DNA of 64,000 bases from Climacteris rufus (Eukaryota; Chordata; Aves; Passeriformes; Climacteridae), in assembly GCA_013398175.1 (NCBI GenBank), contig VZRZ01007358.1:273606-337605 (forward strand). The letters are read 5' to 3'. Numbering within the stretch: the stretch's first letter is position 1; every line of letters begins with the position of its first letter. Positions 51,824 to 64,000 of this stretch are shown here, one piece after another. The position numbers and the translations under genes are program-made. Below the pieces are notes generated by a model. The model saw nothing but the letters and a program-made list of their open reading frames with translations. It made no database searches and had not been told where the DNA came from.

Positions 51824-52860
51824 GAAAGAAGTTGGTCAGAGTCATTAAAATTGCTTGGGTTTAAGCAACATTTTCAGACTGCAGAAGAGCAGGCAGTTAA
51901 ACATGGAGTTAAAGCCCAGTAACAACATCTCTTCTAGCACGATGAAGTACCAATGAAGCCTTACATAATAATGTATTTTCAATTATTAAATGAGCAAAAT
52001 ATGTTTTTGTTTTGAAGCCACATTGAACAGCCACAAGGGTATTCTCTTCAGGCACTCAGCAGAGTAATGAATTGATCAGCTGCGAAGGCTGGCAGAGGGA
52101 CAGCAGCTGCTGCAAGCAGCACCTCTCCCAAGTGCTCTGCTATCTGTCAAGGTCTCGGCTTCTGCTAAGGGTCCAGTGGACATCCATCCCAAAAATAGAT
52201 CCTGGCAAACTCATCTCAAATAGGCTACACAAGCCTCCACCAGAATAGGAAACAAACTCACATCTCGCTTTGAGTTTTATTTAAGGAAAGCGGGGTGTAA
52301 GAAGAACAGCAGGCCCCAATTTTACTCTTCCAATAAAAGTTAAAAGATTAGTAGAAAGAGCAAGCAATTTATTTCTTCACCATCCAAGTACTCCTTAATG
52401 CACATAACCGATACTTGTGATGACCATTTTAGTACCGAGGTTACTTAATTTACTCTGTCTTTCACTAACACAGTACTTCTTTTCACAAAAAATGGACATA
52501 ATGAGAAAAAACATAAATAACATAAAAATGAAGAAATTCAGAGATGTAAAAGTATGCTGCAGGTTGGTACAAAGAATGAAAGCTCAGTTTACTTGACTTA
52601 GTCTAGAATATTAGAATATTTTTCCTATTAACTCTACCATCAAAACTTTCCTAATTGAGTGTGCCCAGAACAGCAAGTATAATCCAAGAGGAAAAGGAAG
52701 GAAAAGACCTGGAACTGCTAGACGACCGGGAATATTTTGGTGTGCAGGAGTATATAATAATATATAACACAATGATGGGAACAAAGGTTAAGATCCTCCC
52801 ATTGGATGCCTCTACCAAGAGTCACAGGAGCCACAGAAGCTTCAGGGAGCATTCGAGCTA
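51824..52860. other. non-coding stretch, no gene recognised
   Basis: No gene or repeat family was recognised. AT-rich sequence with a short TATAATAATATATAA-like patch at about 52751-52765. Confidence 0.55.
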
Positions 52861-52896
52861 ATGCAAATGAGTCAGCAATTAAGGTTCACAAGGTCA
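52861..52896 (+). promoter_or_regulatory. candidate enhancer motif cluster (octamer, MARE-like, DR2)
   Basis: Three strong motif matches abut within 36 bases. They are the octamer ATGCAAAT (52861-52868, POU-factor type), TGAGTCAGCA (52868-52877, AP-1/NF-E2/Maf half-site type) and GGTTCA-CA-AGGTCA (52883-52896, a direct repeat of nuclear-receptor half-sites with 2-bp spacing, the RAR/RXR class). Moderately GC-rich sequence follows to about 53100. Motifs this short occur by chance, so only the tight clustering is notable. No target gene is visible. Confidence 0.4.
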
Positions 52897-55800
52897 CTTT
52901 CACTTCGAGCAGCCTTCCCCCTGCCTTCATTATTACGACCTCATACTCTGGAGCGAAGGGCAGACTCTGACACGTCCCTGTCTCACAGCTCCCATGGCAG
53001 AGGCAGGAGCTGCCCAAGACCTGGAGCTGCTCTGGCCCAGCCTGCAGCAGCCAACATCCACACGTCAGCTCTTCCACCTTGCACTGTTCCCAGCATGTCC
53101 TTATGGGGGTCTCCCATACTTGAGGTTGATTTGTTTTGGTGTTTTACTCCTTTTAATTGAAGGAGACAGGGGTGGCCAAGGGGGGTAGGTCCTCTCGAAG
53201 CTCACAGCACAGCATGCTCCACTCAATTCAAAAAAGGGGGGAAAGGCAGTATTTTTTAATGTAAGTGAAGCTGTTCCACAAACCTTGCAAAACCCCACAA
53301 ATCCTTTGCAGGAGACGCTAGAGCTGAACTCAGGTTTTGGATTTCTTTTTGGACTGTGCTTTATAAACACTTTTTAAACAGGCAGTTTAGTAAATGAGGC
53401 GGGGGACTTCTCTTTTCTCAATCCAAGATCACAGAGAAAAGAGAGTTTTCATCTTTGTTTTCACCTCCTTGCAAATATAATGATTTAAAGGCTTTTCTCT
53501 CTTTGCTGGCTAAAGACTGGACAGCTATGATTTTCAGGAGAAAAAAGTCCTCAGTCTTCTGGTCACCATATCTGGAGGGAACAAGGCATCTCCCCGGCTT
53601 GCCCAGTGCCCCTCTGCACATGCCAGGAGGGGGTATACCCGTGGTGCTGCTATCCTTAAGTATTCCAAGCAGCAAAGCAAAGCTAGAATCCTCCACACCA
53701 CCTGGGGTTTATTCTTTTCTTTCTTCCATAACTAACAAAGTATTGGTGACTCCACAGCCCCATGCACGGTTCAGCTGCCTCCCTCAGCGTGACACTGGGG
53801 ACATCCTCTCTCAAAACAGAGCATCACCGTCAGTGTCACTCTGCTCAAAAACATCACTCTGTCACAGCTCTCCCTAAGGCACTTTCCTTTTGCACTCACC
53901 TGAAATAACAACCAGCAGCAACTGCTCTCCTTAAATAGCTCATTCTATTGGCACAGTGTTTAGACACCTCTTCTAACACCAGTGAAATATCCATGTTTTC
54001 TGTATCCATCAATAGTTCTCCAGAGTACGGGCACAGTAAAGCGTTTTGTATAATCCATTCCCCACAGTTACGGCTTTTAGTGATGCATTTTACCTAATGG
54101 CTATTGCCAGAGGCTTTAAAACACCGGGAAGTGGTGGACAGCATTGCCTGGGGTCTCTGAGCAGTGTGAAAGCTGTGTGAGTATGTAAATTACAGATTTC
54201 AGGTGTCACTGCTTTAAAAAGAACGGTGACGCTAATCAAATTAGGGCTGATCCCGGACACCCCAGAGACCCAGAACAAGAAGCACTATTTCAACTCCACA
54301 TCTATAGCCTTTGCAGCATCTGTCAACACTAGAGTAAACAATGAAATAAATCTGTGATGTTCCACACCTAAGGAAAATGTGCCTTTGCATTTCTCACTGT
54401 TGCAAACACATTTAGTTTAGATGTGCCCATCTCTCAGAGTAGACCTAAATTTCAAAATTAATAAACCATACATTGTTTTTCACACTACACCACATCTATA
54501 TCCTCTTAAAACACAGCAGAAACAAGCCAATTGTAAAATTGGGGATTTTTGCTCCCCTCTGCCTGCATGTACACTGTGTACATGTTACAGACACTTGCTG
54601 AAGGTGCCATTCCTTTGTGCATTTAACAGCTCCTATGATCTACTTTGCTGTGAAAAATTCCAAACCGTGCTCGTCTCTTTCATACAACAGAAAACTGTTA
54701 AACAGTTTCCACCACAGGGCACTTGAGGGATTTCTCCGTCTCTACAGTGCTCAATTACATAGAGAAAAGTAAAGCAGTTAGACATATAGAAACTCAAGCA
54801 TACCAAGACACAGATTTCTGTTGGAGCCTTCCATCTCTGTATATTACCTCCACCACATTTGCCAGCCAGCCTGAAGATGCTGAAGCTCAGATGCTCCCAG
54901 TCACCACAAAAACCTTGCCTGTGTGCTCCAGTGCTCTTTACCATCATTCTAACTTTGCAGAAAGTTCAAATGGAAGTCATTTTACATCAAAAATATGAAC
55001 CATTTTTCTGGTAAATACTTCAGGATTTCTTCACTTTTCTGCATTAAGTTTAAATCAAAAGCCTCCAGAAATCTCACAACCACCCAGTAAGAGACAGATT
55101 CATAATAAATTATTCATTAGTGTTGCTAACAGTGACAGAAACACAAACCTCCCAAAATGCAGCTTCATGGACAGCCCAGCATGCTATCAGACCTCAGTGG
55201 TCAAGGCAACAGAATTTTAAAAATACTGCAAAAGACTTTTTCTCCAGTGAAGACATCATACATTAAAAATTTTATAAGTGTGCTAGTAGACTCACCATCA
55301 CAGTCAGAGATATTTGGACTAATATAAAGGCTGCATAATTAACTTTCTCTATCAATTTTGTTCTGCAATGATCTCACATCTAATGATGTAAGTGCTATCT
55401 TTTTTGACTGATGGTCTATGAGCTGATGATGCATTGTCACCTGCTGTCCCACTGTTTGACCACACAGTACATGTCTTCAGTCTAGATGGAAAAGATTCTC
55501 TTTAATGGCAAGAGTTCTGAACTCAGGAACTGGCCAGTGTAACCAAAATGACCCCAAAATCCATACGATCTGTTAACCTCCCACCCCTCTGTGTACTACT
55601 CTTCACAGGAAGGCTCTGCTATGCACACCTCTGCACATACAAACCGATGCAAGAAACCACACCTCTGTGAGTCTGCTTTTATGGGGGGGGTGGGGAGAGT
55701 TTGGTTGTGTCCAAACACTACAGCAAATAGAACCCTCTGCAGAGGGCAGCTCTCCCTCCCTGGCACTGGCAAGTTTTTAATTTCCCATTATTTCTGTGTA

Positions 55801-58800
55801 ACTAAACCCCTAATGAATTTCCTCAGTGAGCCTTGTGCAACTTCAAGCTGCTCCCAAACATAGCCTCAGTCCTTCTCCTCTCCCTGACCAGATGCTCCCT
55901 GCCTAAGCCCAACAAACAGTATCAAAAGGGTTGGCCAAGATTTCCACCAAACACTCGCTTTTAGGAAAAACACAACATCGCTCCCTGTAGTTATGGAGAA
56001 AACAGAGGATGAGGTCAGGATACTGGGCAGAGAATCAGTACCCAGCAAGGCTCATGCATATAAAGGAAGAGTTCACTCTGTAGCAGACAGATGCTTCTTT
56101 GGCATTCATATGTTGTGTTATCTCTTCACTATGGAAAAGGGCAGAGTTCTCCTTCAGAGACCAGTTTTCCTCCTCCTGCCCCCTCCCCCGTAGGGACAGG
56201 CTATGTCAGAGCCACCTTCTCCTGAGGCGTCACATGAGCCAACCCAAACACCAGGACAGAACAGGGCTACCCAGCCGCACTACTCCTGACAGCCCTAGAC
56301 ATGTTGTACCAGCATAGCATTTCCTTTGGGATAAGGAACTACAGATCTTCCAATTATTGATTTGACTTTTAGGGCTAATAGCAAATGCAGGTTTAGAGCT
56401 CCACATACTGAGTTTTATGAGGCTTAATGTTATAGCAAGCACCGAATTAACCAGGGGGCTGGGTCAGCTCGAGGAGAACTGAAGAGAAATTACACTTCTA
56501 CAAACCAAATTTCTTCAAAGCTAAGAGAAGTCAAAAGGTGTGTGAGGATGAGAAATCAGTATTTCAGCTGTCAAGCTGGCAGCACAAAAGAGACCAGAGC
56601 AGATCCCTCCCCACAAAGCACACAGGAATTTCAGCTCAAATCTAGCCCAGGACAATGAAATCCAGCACACGCTCTGCCATGCAAATTTCTTTCCCTCCCA
56701 ACCATAAGTCTCAAAAGCGCCATCCTGTTTTATATAACATACACCTGTTCTACAAGCAAATGGAGGATTATCTTTGCTATCTCAACTCTACGCTGAATTT
56801 TATTGAGCAATGTTTTTAAAAGTTCCTGCTAGAGGGCTGATGTTCATTCAAACAGTGTAAACTGCATCTGACATGTTGGCGTTGGTGTGCAAAGCAACTC
56901 AAGCGAAAATCCACCACTGCCCAGAGCTGTATTACATAGAGGCTGGGGTCTCATACATCTTCATAACTATACAGGTGACAAGAGGATAGAAGGATTTGCT
57001 GGGCAAGGCAGAGGTAGGCTGGAGACACTATTGGCCAGGGATAACTTCCCCAGCTTCCTCATGCACAAAGCTCCAGTAAAGAAAAAAAAGAAAAATGTAT
57101 TATTTTGCATTGTGGAAACAGCACCACATCTCATATCCTTTAGCAGCAGCAGCACTAAAACTTTGGCAGAAGTAGCTCTTTCTACCATCAATAATCATTA
57201 ATTCAAGATGGAAATTGAAACTGTGCCTGTGTAAACTTCATTATTCTACTCCATGGCTGAGATTCCATCTTAGATACATATTAAAATTTTATAAATAAGC
57301 TTTTTTGACTGAACTGTTTATCCACTATTTTCCTTACTATCAGTCAACACCTACATGCAAAATACATACAAAAACAAGGTACAGGAAGAGTGCAGACAAA
57401 TATTTGATGTGAACAGATTGGCCCCACTTTGCTCAGCTCACAGTATACCTAGCAAACAGCTAAAACATACAGAACAAAAGAATAATCAATCCCCAAATAC
57501 TGCATTAACAAAATACTTCCTTCAGATTATTGCCTTTATTTTTGCACCTGCCAAGTTCATAACTAAATTTGTCTCTTTTTCACATCAAAGTCGTCGTAGA
57601 TACCACCTAGAACATCACCTAGAGAAATAAACTACTGCTTGGACAATCTCAGGAAGACTGATGATGCCATGAGCTGCATTTCTCTGCAGGTAAAACTAAG
57701 GAATAGTTTGGACATACAAAGTAGTATCAGTGGTTCTTTAAACACCTGCATACTGTCTGGATAAAAAACCTTTATAAAGTATGTGCTACAGCATTAAGTC
57801 AAGTCCTTCCTCGTTCGAAAAGTTAAAAATGTTTTTGCTGTACCCTGTACATCACAGTGCCACTGCAGAAGAGGAAAGCATGGGTCAGTCAGCTTATGCA
57901 TCAACCCCTGCCCTGTTATGCCTCACCATCCCTCGAGAAATGATGTATCTGCACAGCTTCCCCATGCACAAAGGGTTACAAAAGTCATAAGGGTGCAGGT
58001 ATGCTGCAGGCTCAGCCAGCACATGCAACCAACATGAAATTACAACGGAAGGTTCCAATTACATTTCATACACTGCTAGCAAAGACTGTTACCTCCAAAT
58101 CAGCAAGCTCCAGCATTTGCAGGTGACAATAAGTTAGCCATCCAGGTATCTGCTTTCCCCAAGCAGCTATCCGGAAAGTGCTGATGGACAAAATCCAAAT
58201 ACCGAAGGGGGAGTTTCTTGCATAGCAGCTGCCAGAGTGAGCTGCCGACTAAATCCCAGCTCTTGATGATTTTCAGCAGAAGAAATATACCATCCTACTG
58301 GGACAAGTGAAGATCCTCTGGATAAACACTACAAACTCTCCTCTTAATTTCCGTACAGAAGACAGAGTACCAGGGCACTACAGGTATAATTAGTCAGCAA
58401 CCCAGTTGTTTCAACTAAAGAAAGAAATGAAATTAAGGCTGTGAGCGGAATTACATTATGAAAAAAAAAACAACCAGTTTCACAGCAACCTTTTACACAA
58501 AGGTATTTTAAATTAAGAAAGGTCCTTTAAATGTGCTTTAAAGAAGTTTCTCCATATGGAAGTAGATGAACACATCCACATACTGTGACTATCAAAATGT
58601 CACCACTACAAACCTCAGCAATGACTAACAACCAAGTGTAATTCAAAAAACTGTAACTACTAAATTCACATTTACACATCAGCTCCATGCAACTGAGACA
58701 TAATGGCTAGCAAAAGAAGCTGGCAACAGGGCTTTTTTGCCCCTTTCTTCTAACTGGGAAGTCATTTTGCAATATAAGGCACAGCTCATCATTCATGTGT

Positions 58801-60431
58801 ATCAAGAAAGGACAGAGAAAGAAACACGCAGCTAAAGGTGTAACAGTGAAGATAGCAGAACACGTGTCTTAGCTCTCTCCCAAAACATCCCAATATAAAT
58901 CTTTTCTTAGGGTTGGCTTTTCATTTAGACAAAGGACGTGCTCTCCAGACACTGCCACTTGCTCAGTCCTCCTGACTGCACAAACAGCTCCCCTTCCGAA
59001 ATAATGAGTATCAAATGCATTTTCTTCAATCAAGTAATTTGTTCCACTACAACATTTTCAGGACCAGCTTCCTCTAAATACCAAAAAAAATGGGGCCTTC
59101 TCAACAATCAGACTACAATAAACTGCTTGCTAGAAAACATATCCTCTTAAATTTACGTTATGTATCATTTAATATACCATTTTGAAGGAAAAAAGCTTCA
59201 AGTTAGAAACAGAGCCCTTAACATGATTAACTGGAATTTGACAAATTCTAGTACCTGCATATCGTTTCTTATATTCAGTATTAACACTGTGTCTTGACTG
59301 AAGGGCAGAACAAGGAAGACATCTTCAGCAAACATTCTTGATATTTTAACATTAATATCTAATCAGAAAGTTTATATTCATAAATAACCATATATATATA
59401 CAGCACATTATCTAATACATGTGTTTTGAAATATATCAAGGCTAAACCATTGCTCAAGATAATGATGCAAAGTGTTGACTTAAGGCGTGCATTATTTACA
59501 AGAACAAGCACCAGCTTCAGAATTTTGAGCTCAGTTTTCACTAGCTACAATCTAAATTGCATTAAAAGCACATATATTGTGCTACCCAATAAAACAATTC
59601 CTCAGGAACATTCTTTTTAACCTGTTTTTTTTATATATCTATAAAATACATTCACGTAAAAAAGTATATTCTGCTGATGAGATAGTAAAAATAAATAAAT
59701 CCAGACTGCATTTGAATGAATTTTCAATATGAAGTATATAAAATTATGCTGCCTGTATAGCTTAGAGGAAGAAGGAAAAAAATTTAACACCACTGAATTA
59801 GGTATTTCACTGACTTTATTTTTTCCTAAACAGAAGTAGATTTCACAATAAAACACTATTCTGCACTGCTGTCTGGCAACTCTAATCTGGAATGATGTTT
59901 GCAAAAACAGACTAGTTTTTCTTTAAGAATGGTTTACAGGAAGGAATCCTCTTAAACCACCAGTCATCCTTCCAGCAGAGGATACATTATTAACCAGAAA
60001 AGTACAAATAGCAGCATAACGTCCAAACCTCTAGATTACATGAACTCATCATCCCTTCACCTGCTTTAAATCAAACTGTAATCCAAACTAATTAAAAACT
60101 AAACCCAGGGCTGAGAAAAGAGCTTTTGTTTTGAAGAGAGCCGAGAAACTTCATTAACCTCTTCTCTTCTACCAGCTTTCCACAACACAAAATTACTCCT
60201 ATGCACTGAAAGCCCCTTGCACTCACATAGGGCTGGGACTGCAGCCTGAACAAGAAAGTGATTTTCTGGCTGAAGAAGGATGTACACCTTCCAGCATTAC
60301 CCCCATCTGCAGGAGTCATGGGCCGATGGACACCCAGGCTGTGACCTTAAGTTCTAACCATTTGTATTTTCCAATGCCATGCAGAAATACACAGACCAGA
60401 CGGGTTTGTCTCTTGCAGGAACTATTCCATA
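52897..60431. other. non-coding stretch, no gene recognised
   Basis: No exon or repeat family was recognised. Moderately GC-rich patches at about 52920-53100 and 53560-53660 carry chance frames of up to 140 codons (53455-53877 plus). A G8-T-G4 block lies at 55683-55695, but it lacks a fourth separate G run. Confidence 0.55.
54566..54584. repeat. near-perfect palindrome, steroid-response-element-like
   Basis: CATGTACAC-T-GTGTACATG is an inverted repeat with 9-base arms. Its core GTACA-CTG-TGTAC fits the inverted repeat with 3-base spacing of glucocorticoid, androgen and progesterone receptor sites, although the outer bases depart from consensus. A chance palindrome is an equally good explanation. 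Confidence 0.4.
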
Positions 60432-60607
60432 CGCATCAGTTTCATGGGAGGCCTGGCTGTGCCCGGAGCATCGGTATGTGGAGCAGACATCACAGCAGCA
60501 GGCTGGGGCATCTGGGGGTGCCGCGCTCCCTGGCAGTGCCTGGCTGTTTCGGAGGAGCACAACCACACGCCCACTTTCCATCCTGTCACGTCTCCCACCT
60601 CTTACCG
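60432..60607. other. mildly CpG-enriched patch
   Basis: Nine CpG lie in about 175 bases within a region where three overlapping frames (60326-60721, 60379-60666, 60444-60806, all plus) and one minus frame (60354-60641) stay open. Simultaneous openness of four frames reflects composition, not coding. No product is recognised. Confidence 0.4.
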
Positions 60608-63600
60608 GTGTGTCCATCACCCTACAGCTCACAGAAACCATACCATTTCAGAGACCGAGTTATTAAAGTCAGCACGGTCGTCTTCTACAAGTACTCACGA
60701 AATTGCTCTACAAATGGTTAAAATTAATTCACAATACTGCCATTACTGTAATGCCACAGCTATAACAGCAGTATGTCTCGAGCTTTACAAGAAATACCAA
60801 AAATGAAAGTTAGGTTTTTAAGAAAACATTTCTAAACTCAAAGTACTTCTACAATCAGAAGTTCATTTTCCTCTTCTAAACAACAATTACACAGATACAA
60901 CAAATAAGCCCTCTCCAAGACAGAGCATGACTCCTGTAGAGTAAATCTGTACTATGGTCTCACACAGTAAGTAAAATCCAAGAGCCATGTTAACAATAGC
61001 ATATGAAAATGAACTGCTTTCTAGTATCTGTTGTATTTTGTAGTTTTAATGCCAATAAAGAATTTGGATTCATTCAGAGCCAACAGAGGAGTTGAGAACA
61101 AGTTTTTCCTTGTGTCAAGTAAATAAAATAAGTTTGGGGGTTTTTGCCTTCCTGGAAAAAGCCAGAAACCTATGTTTTTGAATTTGAAATATTAGATAAT
61201 TCTCTATTACTGGAAGTTTCAAAAGATTTTACTTTGAGATGAGAATCAACTAGGCTAATGATCTCCTGCAATGTTGACATTTCAGCTAAGAATTACCCAT
61301 CTCCATTGGCCATTGCCATCATGGCACAACAGCCAGTCCCAAGCTTCTATTGAACTATTTATTTGGAGAACTTAAACACTCATGGGATGAAATTTAGTAT
61401 TTTATCTAATATATATTAGACAAAAGGCCCACAAAGCACCAAGTGCAGAGTCTGACTATCTCAGCAAGGCCGCGGAGCACAGCCAGATCTATAGCAACAG
61501 CTCTCTCCTTTGCATCTTATACTGCCTTACATTGCAGGATCAGTCAGTTCCAGAATCCAGGAAAATACTATCTTAACCACACCACCACAATTCCTTGACA
61601 TTTAATTTAGAATAGCCACGCTGACAGTTTCTCTGTGACTAAGAAGTTTTCCTTTTGCAATAGCTTGAAAAATTAGTCCTTCATCCCAAAAGGACAATTT
61701 ATCAGTAAGTGACCAGCAGGATCCCCAAAGTTTGTGGATTTAAGGTTAAGAAATTCATTGTTTTTCCGAGAAAGAGCTGATAAAATACAGATCAGGTCTG
61801 CAAGCAAAAAAAAGTCCAAACCCTCTCCTCTTCAGCAATGATCAGACTGAAAAATCAGTTAAGAATAAGATACCACAAGGGTGTAATCCTGCATCTCCCA
61901 TATCACATGCCTGTGGACTAGTAGGAGTTGCCCACCCTCTCTCTAGATGACTAACTCTGCAAACATTTCACTGGAATATTTGGAAAGCAAAGTGCATAAC
62001 AACAGTCTTAAATTTATCCATTTCAGAGCATCTGCTGAAAACACAGAATTAATCCACTGGCTGGGAAGCACAACTGTCTGGATCCCTCCTCCAACCAGTG
62101 ACCTCCCTGCCTCTGGCAGGCTGCTCCAGCTCTCTGGAAATACAGGTGCACAAACAACTGAGATAAACCAATGCATCACTGCCACCAAAGAGCACTGTCC
62201 CATTTCTCACTTCTCATTGCACTGGTCCCTCCTTTACCCCAGCACTGACAGCACTCACCTTCAGCTGGTGCAAAGAGCTAAAAGCTCCTCTAATTTTTGC
62301 TGCTAATGAGGCACTGGGAGTGACTCACCACCACCACACCAAGCACAAGCTGACACTGGTACTGCACAAGAGGAGCAGGGGCTGGCAGCAAGAACAAGAC
62401 CCCTGCCAGCATCAATAGCGTTTATATTACCTTGGCTGTACCACTGAAAACCAACAAATGAAAGCAATGAGGTGGGACAGTGAAAGCCTCAAGCACCAGT
62501 GGAAAGACAATGGGAAAAGAGAGGAGAATCCTTTCATAAACCTTTCAATTTCAGGAAGTCCAATATATGCTGTGATAAAATTGGTAACTACAAATTTTTA
62601 GGTGAAAAGCTGCTAAAGCCACCACATCTTTGATCTACTAAGTCCCTTAAAAATTGCATCAACTGCTAATTACCTCCTGTAAACATGTTTTCTATGTTCC
62701 CTCTGCAAATTGTCTTGCTTCAACTATCAATTTGGCTTTTCCTATAGCTTTCTTCTTTTCTTTTCTTCTAAATTGATATCTTTCTCTTACTTAAGTATTT
62801 CTAAGCAACAGCAATGTCACCTTCTCACCTTCTCTTCAATGAACAGTTTGAGCTTTAAATCACTCACTCAAGTGTCTCCCAATCTTGAATCATTCTCGAA
62901 GATTTTATTGAAAACGCTCAAAACTGAATGCTTTTAGAAACCTGGACATTAAAACAGAACACATCTATTCCTACAGCAAACACATCACTACCAAATGCTA
63001 AGACAGTATCACCTTAGTATGTTCAGACAATATTTTCCCCAACTGCACAACTCAGAGCTTTTTAGGCCTTTTAACCACAAAATCAGTGACAAATGCCTTA
63101 AAAAATCAGATACAGAAAGTCTTATCCTATTAGAGCAGCAGTAAATACAATTCAAAGCAGGGTAGAAGTAGAAAAAAAAGAACAGTGGCATGTAAAACAA
63201 TATGAAAAGTTTTGGATTCATATACCTGACGGGTAAGTCACAATTAAACACAGATCTTCACAAAAAATTTCCAATTCCCCACTTTTGCTTCTATCACCCT
63301 AGCACTCTAATCTATTCAGCCTTTTGCTCCTCCTTATACTCAAAATAAACCAAAAGAAAAGTCAAACTAATAACATCAAATAAAACATACAAGATTTTTT
63401 TGCTGCCTCCACTGCAAGTAAACAATAGAGATGCCATTTATGAAAGTATAAAGTAACCCAAGGATGGTAAAGGAAAAATATAAAATATGCATTTACGCAT
63501 AAATATTTTACACGGGTGAGATAAGGCCTTTATAGTCAAACTGGGGGTGTTTTCAGGCACGATTTATTACATTTCATGCAACCTGCAGAAGGTTTTCTAT

Positions 63601-64000
63601 TTCATATAAATCCCTGAAGTACCATCTTTATGAATGCAAGCGAAACACATCCCTTCATGTCAATTTTATTTGCCTTAAATTCTGGGTTTGGACACTTTCA
63701 AGTCAAAATCAATGTTACACTTAATATACTCTGCAGAAAACAAACAGATCTTTGCTCATGACTCCTAATAGTAACTTCTATAAACTTTAAAATACGGAGT
63801 TTGGCTTAATGAAGTCCTAATGATTGATTTTCCTAATTGAAGTGACACAGCTCAAGAATGATTCCACTTCAGAAGAGATCCTGTCTGCTGAGCAGGGCAG
63901 CACAAGCCTTCTCCATAAATTGCACAAAAACGGGAATTGCCATGTTTCCTAAAAGCTCTTTCTCTGAGAGGACCACCACTGCAGCACCACCCATTATTCC
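60608..64000. other. non-coding stretch, no gene recognised
   Basis: AT-rich non-coding DNA to the window end. A pyrimidine-rich block with TTCTTCTTTTCTTTTCTTC lies at about 62750-62768. The 119-codon frame at 61947-62306 plus, overlapped by 61943-62203 minus, has no family resemblance. Confidence 0.6.

Noticed and set aside
55375..55440. Box C/D snoRNA-like arrangement (AATGATG, CTGA, CTGATGATG)
   Set aside because: The first C box departs from TGATGA, no D box follows at the right distance, and no terminal stem can be formed.
55683..55695. G8-T-G4 block as a G-quadruplex
   Set aside because: The G8 can supply two runs and the G4 a third. There is no fourth G run within a normal loop distance.
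1..64000. Search for tRNA genes (GGTTCGAATCC-type B box), CRISPR arrays, endogenous viral genes or bacterial genes
   Set aside because: No convincing B box, no regularly spaced repeats, and no recognisable viral or bacterial protein in any frame. The LINE reverse-transcriptase remnants are the only transposon coding traces seen.

Overview
The window looks like non-coding chromosomal DNA from a vertebrate, most likely a bird. It is AT-rich and has no operon structure, no dense open reading frames and no young transposons. Its only recognisable dispersed repeats are old, heavily mutated CR1-type LINE pieces and MIR/CORE-type SINE pieces, both normal in amniotes. I see no Alu, B1 or L1. Low repeat density combined with strongly decayed CR1 fits a bird better than a turtle or crocodile. 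This is an inference from repeat type and density, not from a gene. The sequence contains one assembly gap, 29 Ns inside a poly-A run.

I could not recognise one protein-coding exon. The longest open frames (136 to 187 codons) resemble no family I know, have no convincing splice signals, and are about what chance allows in 128 kb of searched strand. I found no rRNA, tRNA, CRISPR, prokaryotic element or viral gene. The window is best read as intron or intergenic DNA.

Layout. Positions 1-13,950 are plain non-coding DNA with a pentanucleotide microsatellite near 2.6 kb, the tail of a SINE at 2.7 kb, a GC-rich patch at 8.4 kb and a G-quadruplex candidate at 10.1 kb. Positions 13,960-15,620 hold the best feature, a 1.6 kb decayed CR1 LINE on the minus strand whose 3' end and several reverse-transcriptase motifs can still be read. 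Positions 17,208-17,361 are a tiny CpG-dense island built partly of an imperfect 20-bp repeat. Positions 21.3-22.3 kb carry a MIR-like SINE (plus) and a CR1 3' fragment (minus). Positions 31-36 kb are AT-rich, with a snap-back palindrome, a 17-base poly-A, a small CpG cluster containing a 48-codon frame, and a young tandem duplication. A SINE lies on the minus strand at 40.3 kb. Positions 47.3-48.3 kb hold a second decayed LINE reverse-transcriptase region (minus), with a CR1-like 3' scrap at 49.3 kb. A compact cluster of transcription-factor-like motifs sits at 52.86 kb. The rest, to 64 kb, shows nothing I can name beyond a mild CpG patch near 60.5 kb.

No set of genes working together can be described, because none is visible. 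The points most worth checking are the two LINE remnants that stay readable despite great age, the CpG micro-islands at 17.2 and 34.7 kb, and the motif cluster at 52.86 kb. I found no evidence for a new biological system.
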